From contig JAFVTS010000024.1 in NCBI GenBank assembly GCA_017503105.1, forward strand, positions 1 to 39,361: a DNA stretch of 39,361 nucleotides, written 5' to 3'. Both the position numbers and the translations under genes were made by a program. Numbering within the stretch: position 1 is the first letter of the stretch; each line of letters starts with the position of its first letter. Of the stretch, positions 1 to 6,775 are shown piece by piece. Below the pieces are notes generated by a model. It was given only the letters and a program-made list of their open reading frames with translations, was not told where the DNA came from and searched no databases. Source of the stretch: Clostridia bacterium (GTDB lineage Bacteria; Bacillota; Clostridia; Oscillospirales; CAG-272).

Positions 1-198
1 CAAAACGGGAAACTGCTCCCATTCAATCGTATTGTTTTTACAGTGAATAATAGAATATCTGTTTGCGCGTTTGCGAGTAAAATATATCTCGTATTTTTTG
101 TTATCATCTTCAAATTTTACAAGCCCTATTTTATCCATAAAACAATCTTTAGGACATTGTTTTTTTAATTCCACAAAACGAGAATAAATTTTACCCAT
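1..198 (-). CDS. Hypothetical protein, N-terminal 66 residues (runs off the window)
   Basis: An open frame on the minus strand begins with ATG at 198 and stays open for 66 codons to the window edge, so the C-terminus is missing. The start overlaps the last 8 bases of the upstream four-helix-bundle gene and has an AGGAG ribosome site about 7 bases before it, so the two genes are probably translationally coupled. The protein begins MGKIYSRFVELKKQ and is rich in Lys, Tyr and Phe. It has two Cys near the N-terminus (CPKDC) and no membrane segment in the visible part. I do not recognise the family. That it is a real gene is supported by the ribosome site and coupling, not by homology. Confidence 0.6.
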   Translation of the reverse strand, partial: MGKIYSRFVELKKQCPKDCFMDKIGLVKFEDDNKKYEIYFTRKRANRYSIIHCKNNTIEWEQFPVL

Positions 199-541
199 TG
201 TTATTCTCCTTGGCGGTATTGAGAGAAGCAATCAAAATCCTCTTTATTTCCGTACACTTATCAAGCAAAGTTTTATCGTGATAATAACCGCTTTCTATAA
301 TAAGTTCTATCCAATATTCTGTTTCGGAGCATTCTTTCAAAGCAATTTGAAGCTTAGCAATAAAGTCAGCTTTTCCGTGAGCGTAAAATGCCTCGCGAAT
401 ATTCGCACCAATGCTCGTTCCCGAACGCAAGAATTGATTGATCAAAGCGCTCTCACATTTTGCCACTCGCAATCCTTTACATGCTTGTATCACTTCAAGC
501 GCAAACGCTTTTGATTTCACTATCAAAGGACTGTCAGTCAT
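191..541 (-). CDS. Four helix bundle protein (23S rRNA intervening-sequence family)
   Basis: A 116-residue all-helical protein of the four-helix-bundle family first noticed in intervening sequences of 23S rRNA genes. Supporting motifs are the N-terminal VKSKAFALEVIQACK helix, the central FLRSGTSIGANIREA turn and the segment DFIAKLQIALKECSETEYW, all in the family's usual order. The length is typical (about 115-125). The frame extends upstream to a TTG at 559, but I choose ATG at 541 because an AAAGGTGG ribosome site lies just ahead of it. Biochemical function is unknown for the family. Here the gene is chromosomal, not inside rRNA, and is coupled to the partial gene after it. A promoter (TTGAAA-N17-TATAAT) lies upstream. 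Confidence 0.88.
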   Translation of the reverse strand: MTDSPLIVKSKAFALEVIQACKGLRVAKCESALINQFLRSGTSIGANIREAFYAHGKADFIAKLQIALKECSETEYWIELIIESGYYHDKTLLDKCTEIKRILIASLNTAKENNNG

Positions 542-571
542 AACCTTACCACCTTTCAACTAGCTACGATA

Positions 572-600
572 ATTATAACATAAAAGTTATTACTTTTCAA
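572..600 (-). promoter_or_regulatory. Sigma-A-type promoter of the four-helix-bundle gene
   Basis: On the minus strand TTGAAA (600-595) and TATAAT (577-572) are separated by exactly 17 bases. The -10 box sits about 30 bases upstream of the chosen start at 541 and would exclude most of the extended TTG-start reading from being far from the leader. Confidence 0.65.
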
Positions 601-654
601 CTTGATATAATAAAAAATGCTTTTCGACCGACGAGAGAAAAGCTACATCAGCAC

Positions 655-738
655 CTTTTCACTATTCACTATTACTTATTACTTGCCAAAAAACGACAAG
701 AGGTTTGAGTGAAAAGTGAAGAGTGAAGAGTGAAAAAG
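655..738. repeat. Short simple-sequence repeats flanking the tRNA 3' region
   Basis: TTCACTATT and TTACTTA units (about 658-685) are followed by GTGAAAAGTGAAGAGTGAA-type units (708-735). The two blocks are near inverted copies of each other (TTCACT versus AGTGAA) and could pair. The stretch holds no gene. Function unknown; likely neutral intergenic repeat. Confidence 0.4.
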
Positions 739-740
739 TA

Positions 741-775
741 AAATCGACAAGCTTCTGTCGAAACTTGTCGATTTT
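741..775 (-). terminator. Rho-independent terminator of tRNA-Trp
   Basis: Inverted repeat AATCGACAAG ... CTTGTCGATT directly after the encoded CCA end of the tRNA. Read on the minus strand it is followed by TTTACTTTTTC. The hairpin and T-rich tail fit a tRNA terminator. Confidence 0.7.
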
Positions 776-851
776 TGGCAGGGGCAGAAGGACTTGAACC
801 CACGACCCATGGTTTTGGAGACCAGTACTCTACCAACTGAGCTATACCCCT
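776..851 (-). tRNA. trnW: tRNA-Trp (anticodon CCA)
   Basis: Minus-strand cloverleaf of 76 bases. The acceptor stem AGGGGTA pairs with TGCCCCT (one G-T wobble). The D arm is GCTCAGTTGGTAGAGT, the anticodon loop CTCCAAA carries anticodon CCA, and the T arm contains GGTTCAAGTCC. The discriminator base is G and the terminal CCA is encoded in the DNA. The outermost anticodon-stem pair looks like a C-T mismatch, which is minor. A consensus promoter precedes it and a hairpin follows, so it is a single-gene transcription unit. Confidence 0.96.
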
Positions 852-864
852 ATGCACAAATGGT

Positions 865-893
865 ATTATACCAAAAATCAAGCCGTTTGTCAA
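865..893 (-). promoter_or_regulatory. Strong promoter of tRNA-Trp
   Basis: Minus strand: TTGACA (893-888), 17-base spacer ending in TGG, TATAAT (870-865). Predicted start near 858, a few bases upstream of the mature 5' end at 851. This is a full consensus match. Confidence 0.85.
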
Positions 894-946
894 GAGTTTT
901 TTGAAAAAATTCTTTTTTTCGAGGATGTTTTTCTTTTAGCAATAAG

Positions 947-1807
947 TCAGGCTTGTGAGCGACAGATTTCTTTCATAACTATTCTGCACTTCGTGCCCTC
1001 GCAGTCGATGAGTTCTCCTGCGGTGGGAAGCTTTATCGTGCCCGACGTGGGATTCTTTATACTTATCACGGGGGTAGTGATCTCTGCGTCGACCTCCGAG
1101 CGCTCAAACGCAAGGTCCGCCCCGTGCATCTCGCAGTTTATGAGCTTAAGACCCTTGCAGTAGCAAAACGGCTGAGTTCCCGTAATGATGCAGTTTTCAA
1201 ACGTCAGACCTTCAGAGTACCACGCAAGATATTCACCCGCGACCACCGAGTTCCTTATCACCGTGTTCTTTGCGTGCCAAAAGGCGTCCTTCGTTTTGAA
1301 ATTACAGCCGTCTATTACCGAGTCCTCTATGTATTGGAAGGAATATTTTCCATCGAGCGTCACGTTCTTGAAATCAAGTGCGCGCGAGCGCATCATAAAG
1401 TATTCGCCTGACACACAGGTATCTTTCATTATTACTTTTTTGACCGACCAGCCGAACTCATCCGAGCGCACCTCGCAATTTTCGATAGTAACGTCGGAGC
1501 ATTCCCTGAGTGCCTTCGTTCCGAAAAGCTTGGAATTTTCAACGGTAATATCCGAAGAATACCAAAGCGCCGCGCGGCACTTTTCCGTAAGATGCGAGAT
1601 TTTGATCTTTAGCCCCTCGTCGTGCCAAAAAGGGTAGCGCAGGTCAAAGAAGGAGTCCTCGACTATTATATCCGAGCTCTCTTTAAGAGCGCTCTCCCCG
1701 TCAAGAGGGCCCTCAAAGCGCACGTTTCGTACGGTGATCCCGTGGCTTTCATAAAGCGCTCTTTCCTCGTCAAAGCTCTTGTTTTCTATATTTATTCTGC
1801 TGTTCAT
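947..1807 (-). CDS. DUF3737 family right-handed beta-helix protein
   Basis: A 286-residue protein of the DUF3737 family, built of short repeats that fold as a parallel beta-helix. The repeats are visible as recurring units of about 20 residues such as ALKESSDIIVEDSFF, ALWYSSDITVENSKLF, ALRECSDVTIENCEV and AFWHAKNTVIRNSVV. There is no signal peptide, so it is probably cytoplasmic. Length matches the family norm (about 280). The ATG at 1807 lies 26 bases after the HAD hydrolase gene on the same strand, so the two form an operon under the promoter at 2446-2474. The biochemical role is not established. The fold resembles polysaccharide-active beta-helix enzymes, but I see no catalytic signature I can name. 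Confidence 0.88.
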   Translation of the reverse strand: MNSRINIENKSFDEERALYESHGITVRNVRFEGPLDGESALKESSDIIVEDSFFDLRYPFWHDEGLKIKISHLTEKCRAALWYSSDITVENSKLFGTKALRECSDVTIENCEVRSDEFGWSVKKVIMKDTCVSGEYFMMRSRALDFKNVTLDGKYSFQYIEDSVIDGCNFKTKDAFWHAKNTVIRNSVVAGEYLAWYSEGLTFENCIITGTQPFCYCKGLKLINCEMHGADLAFERSEVDAEITTPVISIKNPTSGTIKLPTAGELIDCEGTKCRIVMKEICRSQA

Positions 1808-1833
1808 TTTGTAGCTTTCACCCTTTACTCTTA

Positions 1834-2412
1834 TTAAACCGTTATACCAAGCTCGCGGAGCTTGGTTTTCAAATCGTCAAGCCCCGTGTATATTATGCCG
1901 TTAATGCCAACCGAAAGAGCTCCGTCGACGTTTCTTTTGTTATCGTCGATGAACACCGCTTCCGAGGCGCTTATTCCAAGGCGCTTCAAGGCTGTTTCGA
2001 AAATGCGCCCCTCGGGCTTCACCTCGTGCTCCTCGGAAGAAATTACGATAGTGTCAAACAGCCCCTCAAGATCGTTTGATTTCAGTATTTTCCAAAGCCA
2101 CGTGCCCATCGCGTTTGAGAGAAGAGCGGTCTTGTAATCACCGCGTAAAGACTTGATCAGGCTCGTCATTCCGTTGTCGATGCTGACCCTTGACGCGAAG
2201 TCTGCCTCGATTTTTGTCGGCGATTCTCCAGAAAGCTCCGAAAGCGTGAGAAACACCTCTTCCTCCGTAAGGTCACCTCTGTCGGCGGGAGTCATATATT
2301 TTTCCTTTAATATTTTTGCCTCTTCGTCCGAAAAACGCTCTCTGAACCAAAACGGCGAGACCTCCGTGGAGATAACCCCGAAGAAGTCGAATATAACAGC
2401 CTTTACGCTCAT
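1834..2412 (-). CDS. HAD-superfamily hydrolase (subfamily IA type), probable phosphatase
   Basis: A 192-residue haloacid-dehalogenase-fold protein. Motif I is IFDFFGVIS near the N-terminus. The cap domain is helical (about residues 15-85). Motif II is LLSNA, motif III lies around HEVKPEGRIFE, and motif IV is VFIDDNKRNVDGA. The nucleophile Asp is present, but the second Asp of the usual DxD is Phe. That also happens in some subfamily IA members close to YihX-type sugar-phosphate phosphatases, where this position is not Asp. Likely substrate is a small phosphate ester; the exact one cannot be read. It is the first gene of an operon with the DUF3737 gene, divergent from the AraC regulator, which may control it. 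Confidence 0.85.
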   Translation of the reverse strand: MSVKAVIFDFFGVISTEVSPFWFRERFSDEEAKILKEKYMTPADRGDLTEEEVFLTLSELSGESPTKIEADFASRVSIDNGMTSLIKSLRGDYKTALLSNAMGTWLWKILKSNDLEGLFDTIVISSEEHEVKPEGRIFETALKRLGISASEAVFIDDNKRNVDGALSVGINGIIYTGLDDLKTKLRELGITV

Positions 2413-2445
2413 TGCAAAAACCTCTTTTTACGATCGTTTTCATAT

Positions 2446-2474
2446 ATTTTACCACAAATAAAAACGAAAATCAA
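2446..2474 (-). promoter_or_regulatory. Promoter of the HAD / DUF3737 operon
   Basis: Minus strand TTGATT (2474-2469), 17-base spacer ending TGTGG, TAAAAT (2451-2446). About 34 bases upstream of the ATG at 2412. Confidence 0.7.
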
Positions 2475-2543
2475 CATTTTATAAAAATTAAGCTTTAATA
2501 CCCGAAAAAACGCGTGACGATCCATATATTTTTTGCTCTTTCG

Positions 2544-2572
2544 TTGACTTTGCGGGGTGAATATGGTATAAT
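2544..2572 (+). promoter_or_regulatory. Promoter of the AraC-type regulator gene
   Basis: TTGACT, 17-base spacer ending TATGG, TATAAT. The predicted start near 2579 leaves a short leader containing GGAGG before ATG 2608. It is divergent from the HAD operon promoter about 70 bases away, so a regulator bound between could affect both. Confidence 0.8.
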
Positions 2573-2607
2573 ATTTATAAGAGAAAAAACGGATTGGAGG
2601 CAAGAAA

Positions 2608-3387
2608 ATGCTGTACTATGAGATAATTCCCGAGGACGCGATGAGAATCCCGTTAATGTGCTGTATCGGCTACAGTGACGTTAACAACGCTTACGGACCC
2701 ATGATCAGAGATCAGTATATCGTTCATTACGTGGTTTCCGGAAAGGGAACGTTTAACGGAATGCCCGTTGAGGCGGGGCAGGGATTTTTGATAACCCCGG
2801 GTATGATGCACGAGTATCGCTATGATGAAAAAGATCCGTGGGCGTATCTTTGGTTTAAGTCTTATGATAAGGATACTGAGCGCTTCTTCGAAATGCACGG
2901 TGCGGTGAACAATATTTTCAACTACGAAAACAGAGAAGAGCTTTTGTCTGTGGTCAACCGAGTTTGCACTAAAAAGAAAGGCGGCTTCACCGCGACGCAG
3001 ATAGGTGAGTTCTTCATCCACATTTTTAACGAATGTATTAAAAGCGATAAGCCGAGCACTCTTTCAAGCTTTCAAAAATACTGCGACTGGTGCAAAAAAT
3101 ATATTGATCTTAACATAGATAAGCCCATATCCGTAGCAACCTTATGCGAGCTGCTCGGAATAACTCAACCGTATTTATTTAAGATATTCAAGAGCGAGCT
3201 TGGTATATCGCCGAAGCAGTATATAATTCAAAGGAAAATAAAGCACGCCAAACGAATGCTTTCCGAAACCGACGCGCCTATTTCTACCGTTGCTCTTTCG
3301 CTTGGCTTTTACGACACGATATCCTTCTCAAAATTCTTTAAATCCGTTGCGGGTATTTCTCCGACAGCTTACAGACAGAATCATTAA
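2608..3387 (+). CDS. AraC/XylS-family transcriptional regulator
   Basis: A 259-residue regulator. The N-terminal half (about 25-95) is an AraC-type cupin sensor with HYVVSGKGTFNG and GFLITPGMMHEYR. The C-terminal half (about 160-259) is the double helix-turn-helix domain, with SVATLCELLGITQPYLFKIF and the family signature region around ISTVALSLGFYDTISFSKFF and GISPTAYR. Such proteins usually sense a sugar and activate nearby carbohydrate genes. The start is set by GGAGG about 8 bases upstream of ATG 2608. It lies between the HAD/DUF3737 operon (divergent) and a set of polysaccharide-related genes; the inducer is not readable. A bidirectional terminator follows. Confidence 0.95.
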   Translation: MLYYEIIPEDAMRIPLMCCIGYSDVNNAYGPMIRDQYIVHYVVSGKGTFNGMPVEAGQGFLITPGMMHEYRYDEKDPWAYLWFKSYDKDTERFFEMHGAVNNIFNYENREELLSVVNRVCTKKKGGFTATQIGEFFIHIFNECIKSDKPSTLSSFQKYCDWCKKYIDLNIDKPISVATLCELLGITQPYLFKIFKSELGISPKQYIIQRKIKHAKRMLSETDAPISTVALSLGFYDTISFSKFFKSVAGISPTAYRQNH

Positions 3388-3433
3388 AATAATAGTATGC
3401 GCCTTCCGAGCAGAGAGAGTGAGAGAGGGCGAT

Positions 3434-3470
3434 ACAAAAAAAGGTTCTCTTTTTTGAGAACCTTTTTTGT
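3434..3470. terminator. Terminator after the AraC-type gene
   Basis: Near-perfect inverted repeat: AAAAGGTTCTC, short T-rich loop, GAGAACCTTTTTT. The T-run on the plus strand and the matching A-run make it usable in both directions. Confidence 0.85.
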
Positions 3471-3487
3471 ATATTTAAAATAAAAAA

Positions 3488-3515
3488 CCCTGCGGCGCAT
3501 AAAGCATCCGCAGGG
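3488..3515 (-). terminator. Terminator of the 895-aa protein / 57-aa peptide operon
   Basis: Stem CCCTGCGG with CCGCAGGG around a 12-base loop. On the minus strand it is followed by TTTTTTATTTT. It lies 14 bases after the stop of the small gene at 3529. Confidence 0.85.
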
Positions 3516-3528
3516 GGAGCAAGAAAAC

Positions 3529-3702
3529 TCAATCTAATTGATAAGTATTAGAGGAGGGAAGATCGAGAAGATACAGATTGTACGGAGCATCCGTGGTCGT
3601 TTGCCACGGGATCTCCTCCGTCGTAACGTCTGCGCTCGTTGTGATTATATCGGAGAGAGCGGAGTTTTGCACATCAAGCTTAAGAAGTTCATATTTTTTC
3701 AT
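3529..3702 (-). CDS. Small 57-residue peptide of unknown function
   Basis: ATG at 3702 begins a 57-codon frame ending TGA at 3529. An AAAGGAGGAACGG ribosome site overlaps the stop codon of the upstream 895-aa gene, so it is well translated and co-transcribed, and a terminator follows at once. The product begins MKKYELLKLDVQNS, has a DIITTSADVTTEE stretch around residues 18-30 and ends YQLD. It has no hydrophobic segment, Cys or Gly-rich leader-like region. From memory, similar short acidic peptides with an MKKYE start and an ITTS motif occur in many Clostridia, but I know of no function. That resemblance is recollection, not a search result. Confidence 0.65.
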   Translation of the reverse strand: MKKYELLKLDVQNSALSDIITTSADVTTEEIPWQTTTDAPYNLYLLDLPSSNTYQLD

Positions 3703-3717
3703 TTTACCGTTCCTCCT

Positions 3718-6405
3718 TTATGCAAGAGCATTAGCTGCGGCGCTGTAAAGATATATCGCCTTCATAAGATTTACAAAGCTTTCGCTGTAAGCATTGGAGC
3801 TTGTAACGACCTTTGCAACGCCCGTAACGCTGATAGAGACCTTGATTCCGTTTACGTAGAAGGTATATACGGTATCAAGATTCTTTGCGTCTATCGCGCA
3901 AACGTAAACGTAGTATTTTCCATCCTCTTCGACGTAACATACGTTTTTGCAGTCTGTTGAAAATTCACAAGGACCCGTAAGATTTATTCTTATGAGAGTG
4001 GTATTTTCAAGTATAAGCTGTATTGATCCGAGCGTTTCTTGTGCGTTTTCCGAATCCGCGTAAACCGTACCGGTTATCGTTGCCGCGTCAAGAGCCGTTA
4101 CTGCCGCCGCATCCTTTGCGGAGTAAGCGGTAGAGAGGGAAGTGTTCTTTCCAAAGTAATTTTCCGCGTAAGCCGCATAATTGAGCATTGCTTTTACAAG
4201 CTCGACCGTTTCATAGCCGTAAATGTTCTTTTTCTCAATTATGGAAGATGCATACTTCTTAACCGAGGCAGTGTAAGAAGCCTCGTAAACAGCTCCGTCT
4301 GAGCCATATATGGGCATCACGTCGCCGTTTTCGTCGTAGAAGGTAACGAATACGTCTTCCGCGACGTTGATTGAAGAAACCTTAGCGCATATCTTGAAGA
4401 AGCCGTTTGCTTCTGCGGATATATTTGTAAGGTCGACGCGCTGGGTGTCATTTCCTACGTTTATCACAGCTTCTTTAGCGTTTTCGGGAAGGCTTGCGTA
4501 GAAGTTGAGTCCAAGGTTTTCACCAAGAGAAACGGAATATCCCTTAAGACCTACCGTGCTATTTGCCGAAACGCCCTTAGTAAGAGAAACAGCTATTCCG
4601 TTTTCGTAAGTATAAACGCCGCTTGCGCTCATCTTGTCACCGTTAAAACCGTTTTCAAGGCTATTGACCTTGTCACCGTAGTAGAACTGAGTTTCGCCCC
4701 AGGTAACGAAGGGTGCCTTATAAACGAGAGACGCATTGGAAGAAAGATAGGTGCCTATCATTGCCGCCTTGTAAGAGGTGACGCCTTCTTTGATGAGGAG
4801 CTTTTCTGCGGTAAGCACGCCACCGACGTAAAGGTCGTATACGTAATTGCCGTCAGATATGTAAGTTCTGAGAGTTAAATCCGTGTAAACGTCACTTCTG
4901 AGTATACCGCAGTTTACATCTCCCATATAAAGGTAGGGGACGTTGTCCTCTACGACTATCTTACCGGGAAGGAAGTCGTAGCGTCCTTCGTAATTTGTAC
5001 CGCCTTCGCCGTTTACGTAGTAACGGAAACGCACGAAGTTCGTTGTTCCTTCCGTATCATAGAAGGTGTCGCCAACCTTGAGTCTGATGTTTATGTTTGC
5101 GGGGTCAGAGGTGAATTGGGTATAGTTGTTGAACTCGTGATAATAAGTAAGGTCGAGCGTTATGGTGCCTGTGGGAGCAGACGCGCTCTTGTAGGCGACG
5201 GTGTTTCCGTCTTCATCCGTAACAGCCACGGCATCCGCAGGTATGCTCTTATAGTAAAGCGCGCTGCTCGCGTTCTTTGCGGTGAACTCGTATCCGTCAC
5301 CAACGTCGGTACCGGTTATGTAGTACTGTCTTACGTTTGTCTTTACGGGGTCGATGAGGTAATAAGTTTCATCACCCTCCGTCACCTCGCGGTAAACGTA
5401 TCCGTCTACGGGAGCGCTGTAAGACTTTGTATAATCACAGTAAACGAGATCAATTCCGGCGTTCTTGTAATCGGCAGCGGTCCATCTTTGGTAAAGGTCG
5501 GAATTATCCTGTGTCATTATGCACTTGGTAATGATTCCGCTGTCAGCCTCGGTAACTATCGTATATCCTTCGTAAGAAAGAACCTTTCCGAGAACGGGAA
5601 GTCCGTTTTCGAAGAAGTAGTAATTACCGTCGATCTCAAACACGCCGTTTGCGGGATTCTTGTTAACGGCAAACGCGTCAAAATTGGTAGTGTAAAGAGT
5701 GTAAAGACTTGTCTTCAAAAGAGTCATAGCCTCGCCTGCAACAGCGCCCGAGCAGGAAGCGGTTATTGCTTTACATCCGTGGATACTAGCGGTTCCCCAC
5801 GAACCAACAGTATCAAAGAGAACTCCGTTTGCATAGCAAAGCAAATTGCCCGTCGTGTTGTCATATGCAAACGTAAAGGTCGTGTAGATGGAGGTCGAGA
5901 AAGCCGCCGAGCCTGTTCCTGTTTTTGAACCTTTGATCTTGATCGAATCACCTTCAAGCAAAGCTTGCCAGATAACGAAGTTGGAAACAAACTGAGAATT
6001 GGCTATCATAAAGCCGTCGGGCATCGCCTCACTGCGCTTTACGGTGACCGAGAAAACGTAGCAGCCGGAAGAGCCGACTTTGTTATCATATCTCGCGGTG
6101 TATTGATGAGAAAAGTTTGCCGCGGTATCCTTTATAACGTATCCCGCGCCTTCCTCAGTGCTCGAGAGAGTACCGTTTTGGCTCCAATAGCCCTCTTCTA
6201 ATTTTGAGGCAAGAGAGCTTCCCGTAACCGTGGGCATAGTGTAAAGCTCGCCCGTATGCTTGGATTCAAGTATCTCAAGCGGGGTTCTTGCTGTCTGATC
6301 CTCGCTTTGGCTCACCGCCTCTTCTGCGAAGAGCGAGAGCGGCATTACGCTTATTAACATAAGAAGCGTGAGGATGAATGCCGGAATTTTAACATTCTTT
6401 TTCAT
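3718..6405 (-). CDS. Large secreted protein with ConA/LamG-like domains and a C-terminal stalk-like module
   Basis: An 895-residue exported protein. Residues 1-27 form a Sec signal peptide (MKKNVKIPAF, hydrophobic core, then LSLFAEE). Residues about 70-250 and 400-590 look like concanavalin-like jelly-roll domains rich in aromatic and Gly residues. Between them GNYYFFENGLPVLGKV (about 260-280) resembles a cell-wall-binding/glucan-binding repeat. Residues about 620-895 are a module with SLGENLGLNFYAS, LVKAMLNYAAYAENYFG and a final LMKAIYLYSAAANA, shared with the C-terminal part of the 1675-aa protein at 31823-36850. There is no LPxTG anchor. Start ATG 6405 has AAAGGAGAG ahead. It probably binds or displays on glycans outside the cell; no catalytic site is evident. 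It is co-transcribed with the 57-aa peptide gene. Confidence 0.8.
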   Translation of the reverse strand: MKKNVKIPAFILTLLMLISVMPLSLFAEEAVSQSEDQTARTPLEILESKHTGELYTMPTVTGSSLASKLEEGYWSQNGTLSSTEEGAGYVIKDTAANFSHQYTARYDNKVGSSGCYVFSVTVKRSEAMPDGFMIANSQFVSNFVIWQALLEGDSIKIKGSKTGTGSAAFSTSIYTTFTFAYDNTTGNLLCYANGVLFDTVGSWGTASIHGCKAITASCSGAVAGEAMTLLKTSLYTLYTTNFDAFAVNKNPANGVFEIDGNYYFFENGLPVLGKVLSYEGYTIVTEADSGIITKCIMTQDNSDLYQRWTAADYKNAGIDLVYCDYTKSYSAPVDGYVYREVTEGDETYYLIDPVKTNVRQYYITGTDVGDGYEFTAKNASSALYYKSIPADAVAVTDEDGNTVAYKSASAPTGTITLDLTYYHEFNNYTQFTSDPANINIRLKVGDTFYDTEGTTNFVRFRYYVNGEGGTNYEGRYDFLPGKIVVEDNVPYLYMGDVNCGILRSDVYTDLTLRTYISDGNYVYDLYVGGVLTAEKLLIKEGVTSYKAAMIGTYLSSNASLVYKAPFVTWGETQFYYGDKVNSLENGFNGDKMSASGVYTYENGIAVSLTKGVSANSTVGLKGYSVSLGENLGLNFYASLPENAKEAVINVGNDTQRVDLTNISAEANGFFKICAKVSSINVAEDVFVTFYDENGDVMPIYGSDGAVYEASYTASVKKYASSIIEKKNIYGYETVELVKAMLNYAAYAENYFGKNTSLSTAYSAKDAAAVTALDAATITGTVYADSENAQETLGSIQLILENTTLIRINLTGPCEFSTDCKNVCYVEEDGKYYVYVCAIDAKNLDTVYTFYVNGIKVSISVTGVAKVVTSSNAYSESFVNLMKAIYLYSAAANALA

Positions 6406-6467
6406 TGTTTCTCTCCTTTTTGTTTAATTGACAGCTGCTTTTAAAAACGCAGAGCTATCTATAATTG

Positions 6468-6496
6468 ATTATACACGCTTTTTTTCTGTTTGTAAA
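6468..6496 (-). promoter_or_regulatory. Promoter of the 895-aa gene
   Basis: Minus strand TTTACA (6496-6491), 17-base spacer, TATAAT (6473-6468), about 62 bases before ATG 6405. Confidence 0.7.
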
Positions 6497-6691
6497 TTGC
6501 AAAAGCATAACACGTTTTACATAATTCATAACAACCGCAAGGTATAGCAGAAGAAATATCAACGAAAAAGTATTTCCGTATTTTTGGTAAATATGGCTCT
6601 TTTTCCCTGTATATTTTAAAAAAAATCGTTTTTGATGAATAATTTTACAAATGATGTTATGATTTTTTCATAAGCTGTTATGGATTTTTCA

Positions 6692-6720
6692 TTGTAATGG
6701 TGTGCGGTGTATGATAAAAT
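6692..6720 (+). promoter_or_regulatory. Promoter of the 1860-aa heparinase-like gene
   Basis: TTGTAA, 17-base spacer, TAAAAT, about 55 bases before ATG 6776. Confidence 0.6.
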
Positions 6721-6775
6721 AATATTGGGCCACGGAATGAGAATACGTGGTCGAACTTTAAAAAAGGAGTAAAAA

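Larger units (their letters stand above)
6406..6775. promoter_or_regulatory. Divergent intergenic region of the 895-aa and 1860-aa genes
   Basis: AT-rich 370-base region without a gene. It holds a leftward promoter (TTTACA-N17-TATAAT, 6496-6468) for the 895-aa gene and a rightward promoter (TTGTAA-N17-TAAAAT, 6692-6720) for the 1860-aa gene. I see no clear operator or riboswitch between them. Confidence 0.65.

Noticed and set aside
1834-2412. HAD protein as an inactive pseudoenzyme because the second Asp of DxD is Phe
   Set aside because: The nucleophile Asp, LLSNA and DD motifs are intact, and some active subfamily IA enzymes also lack Asp at that position.
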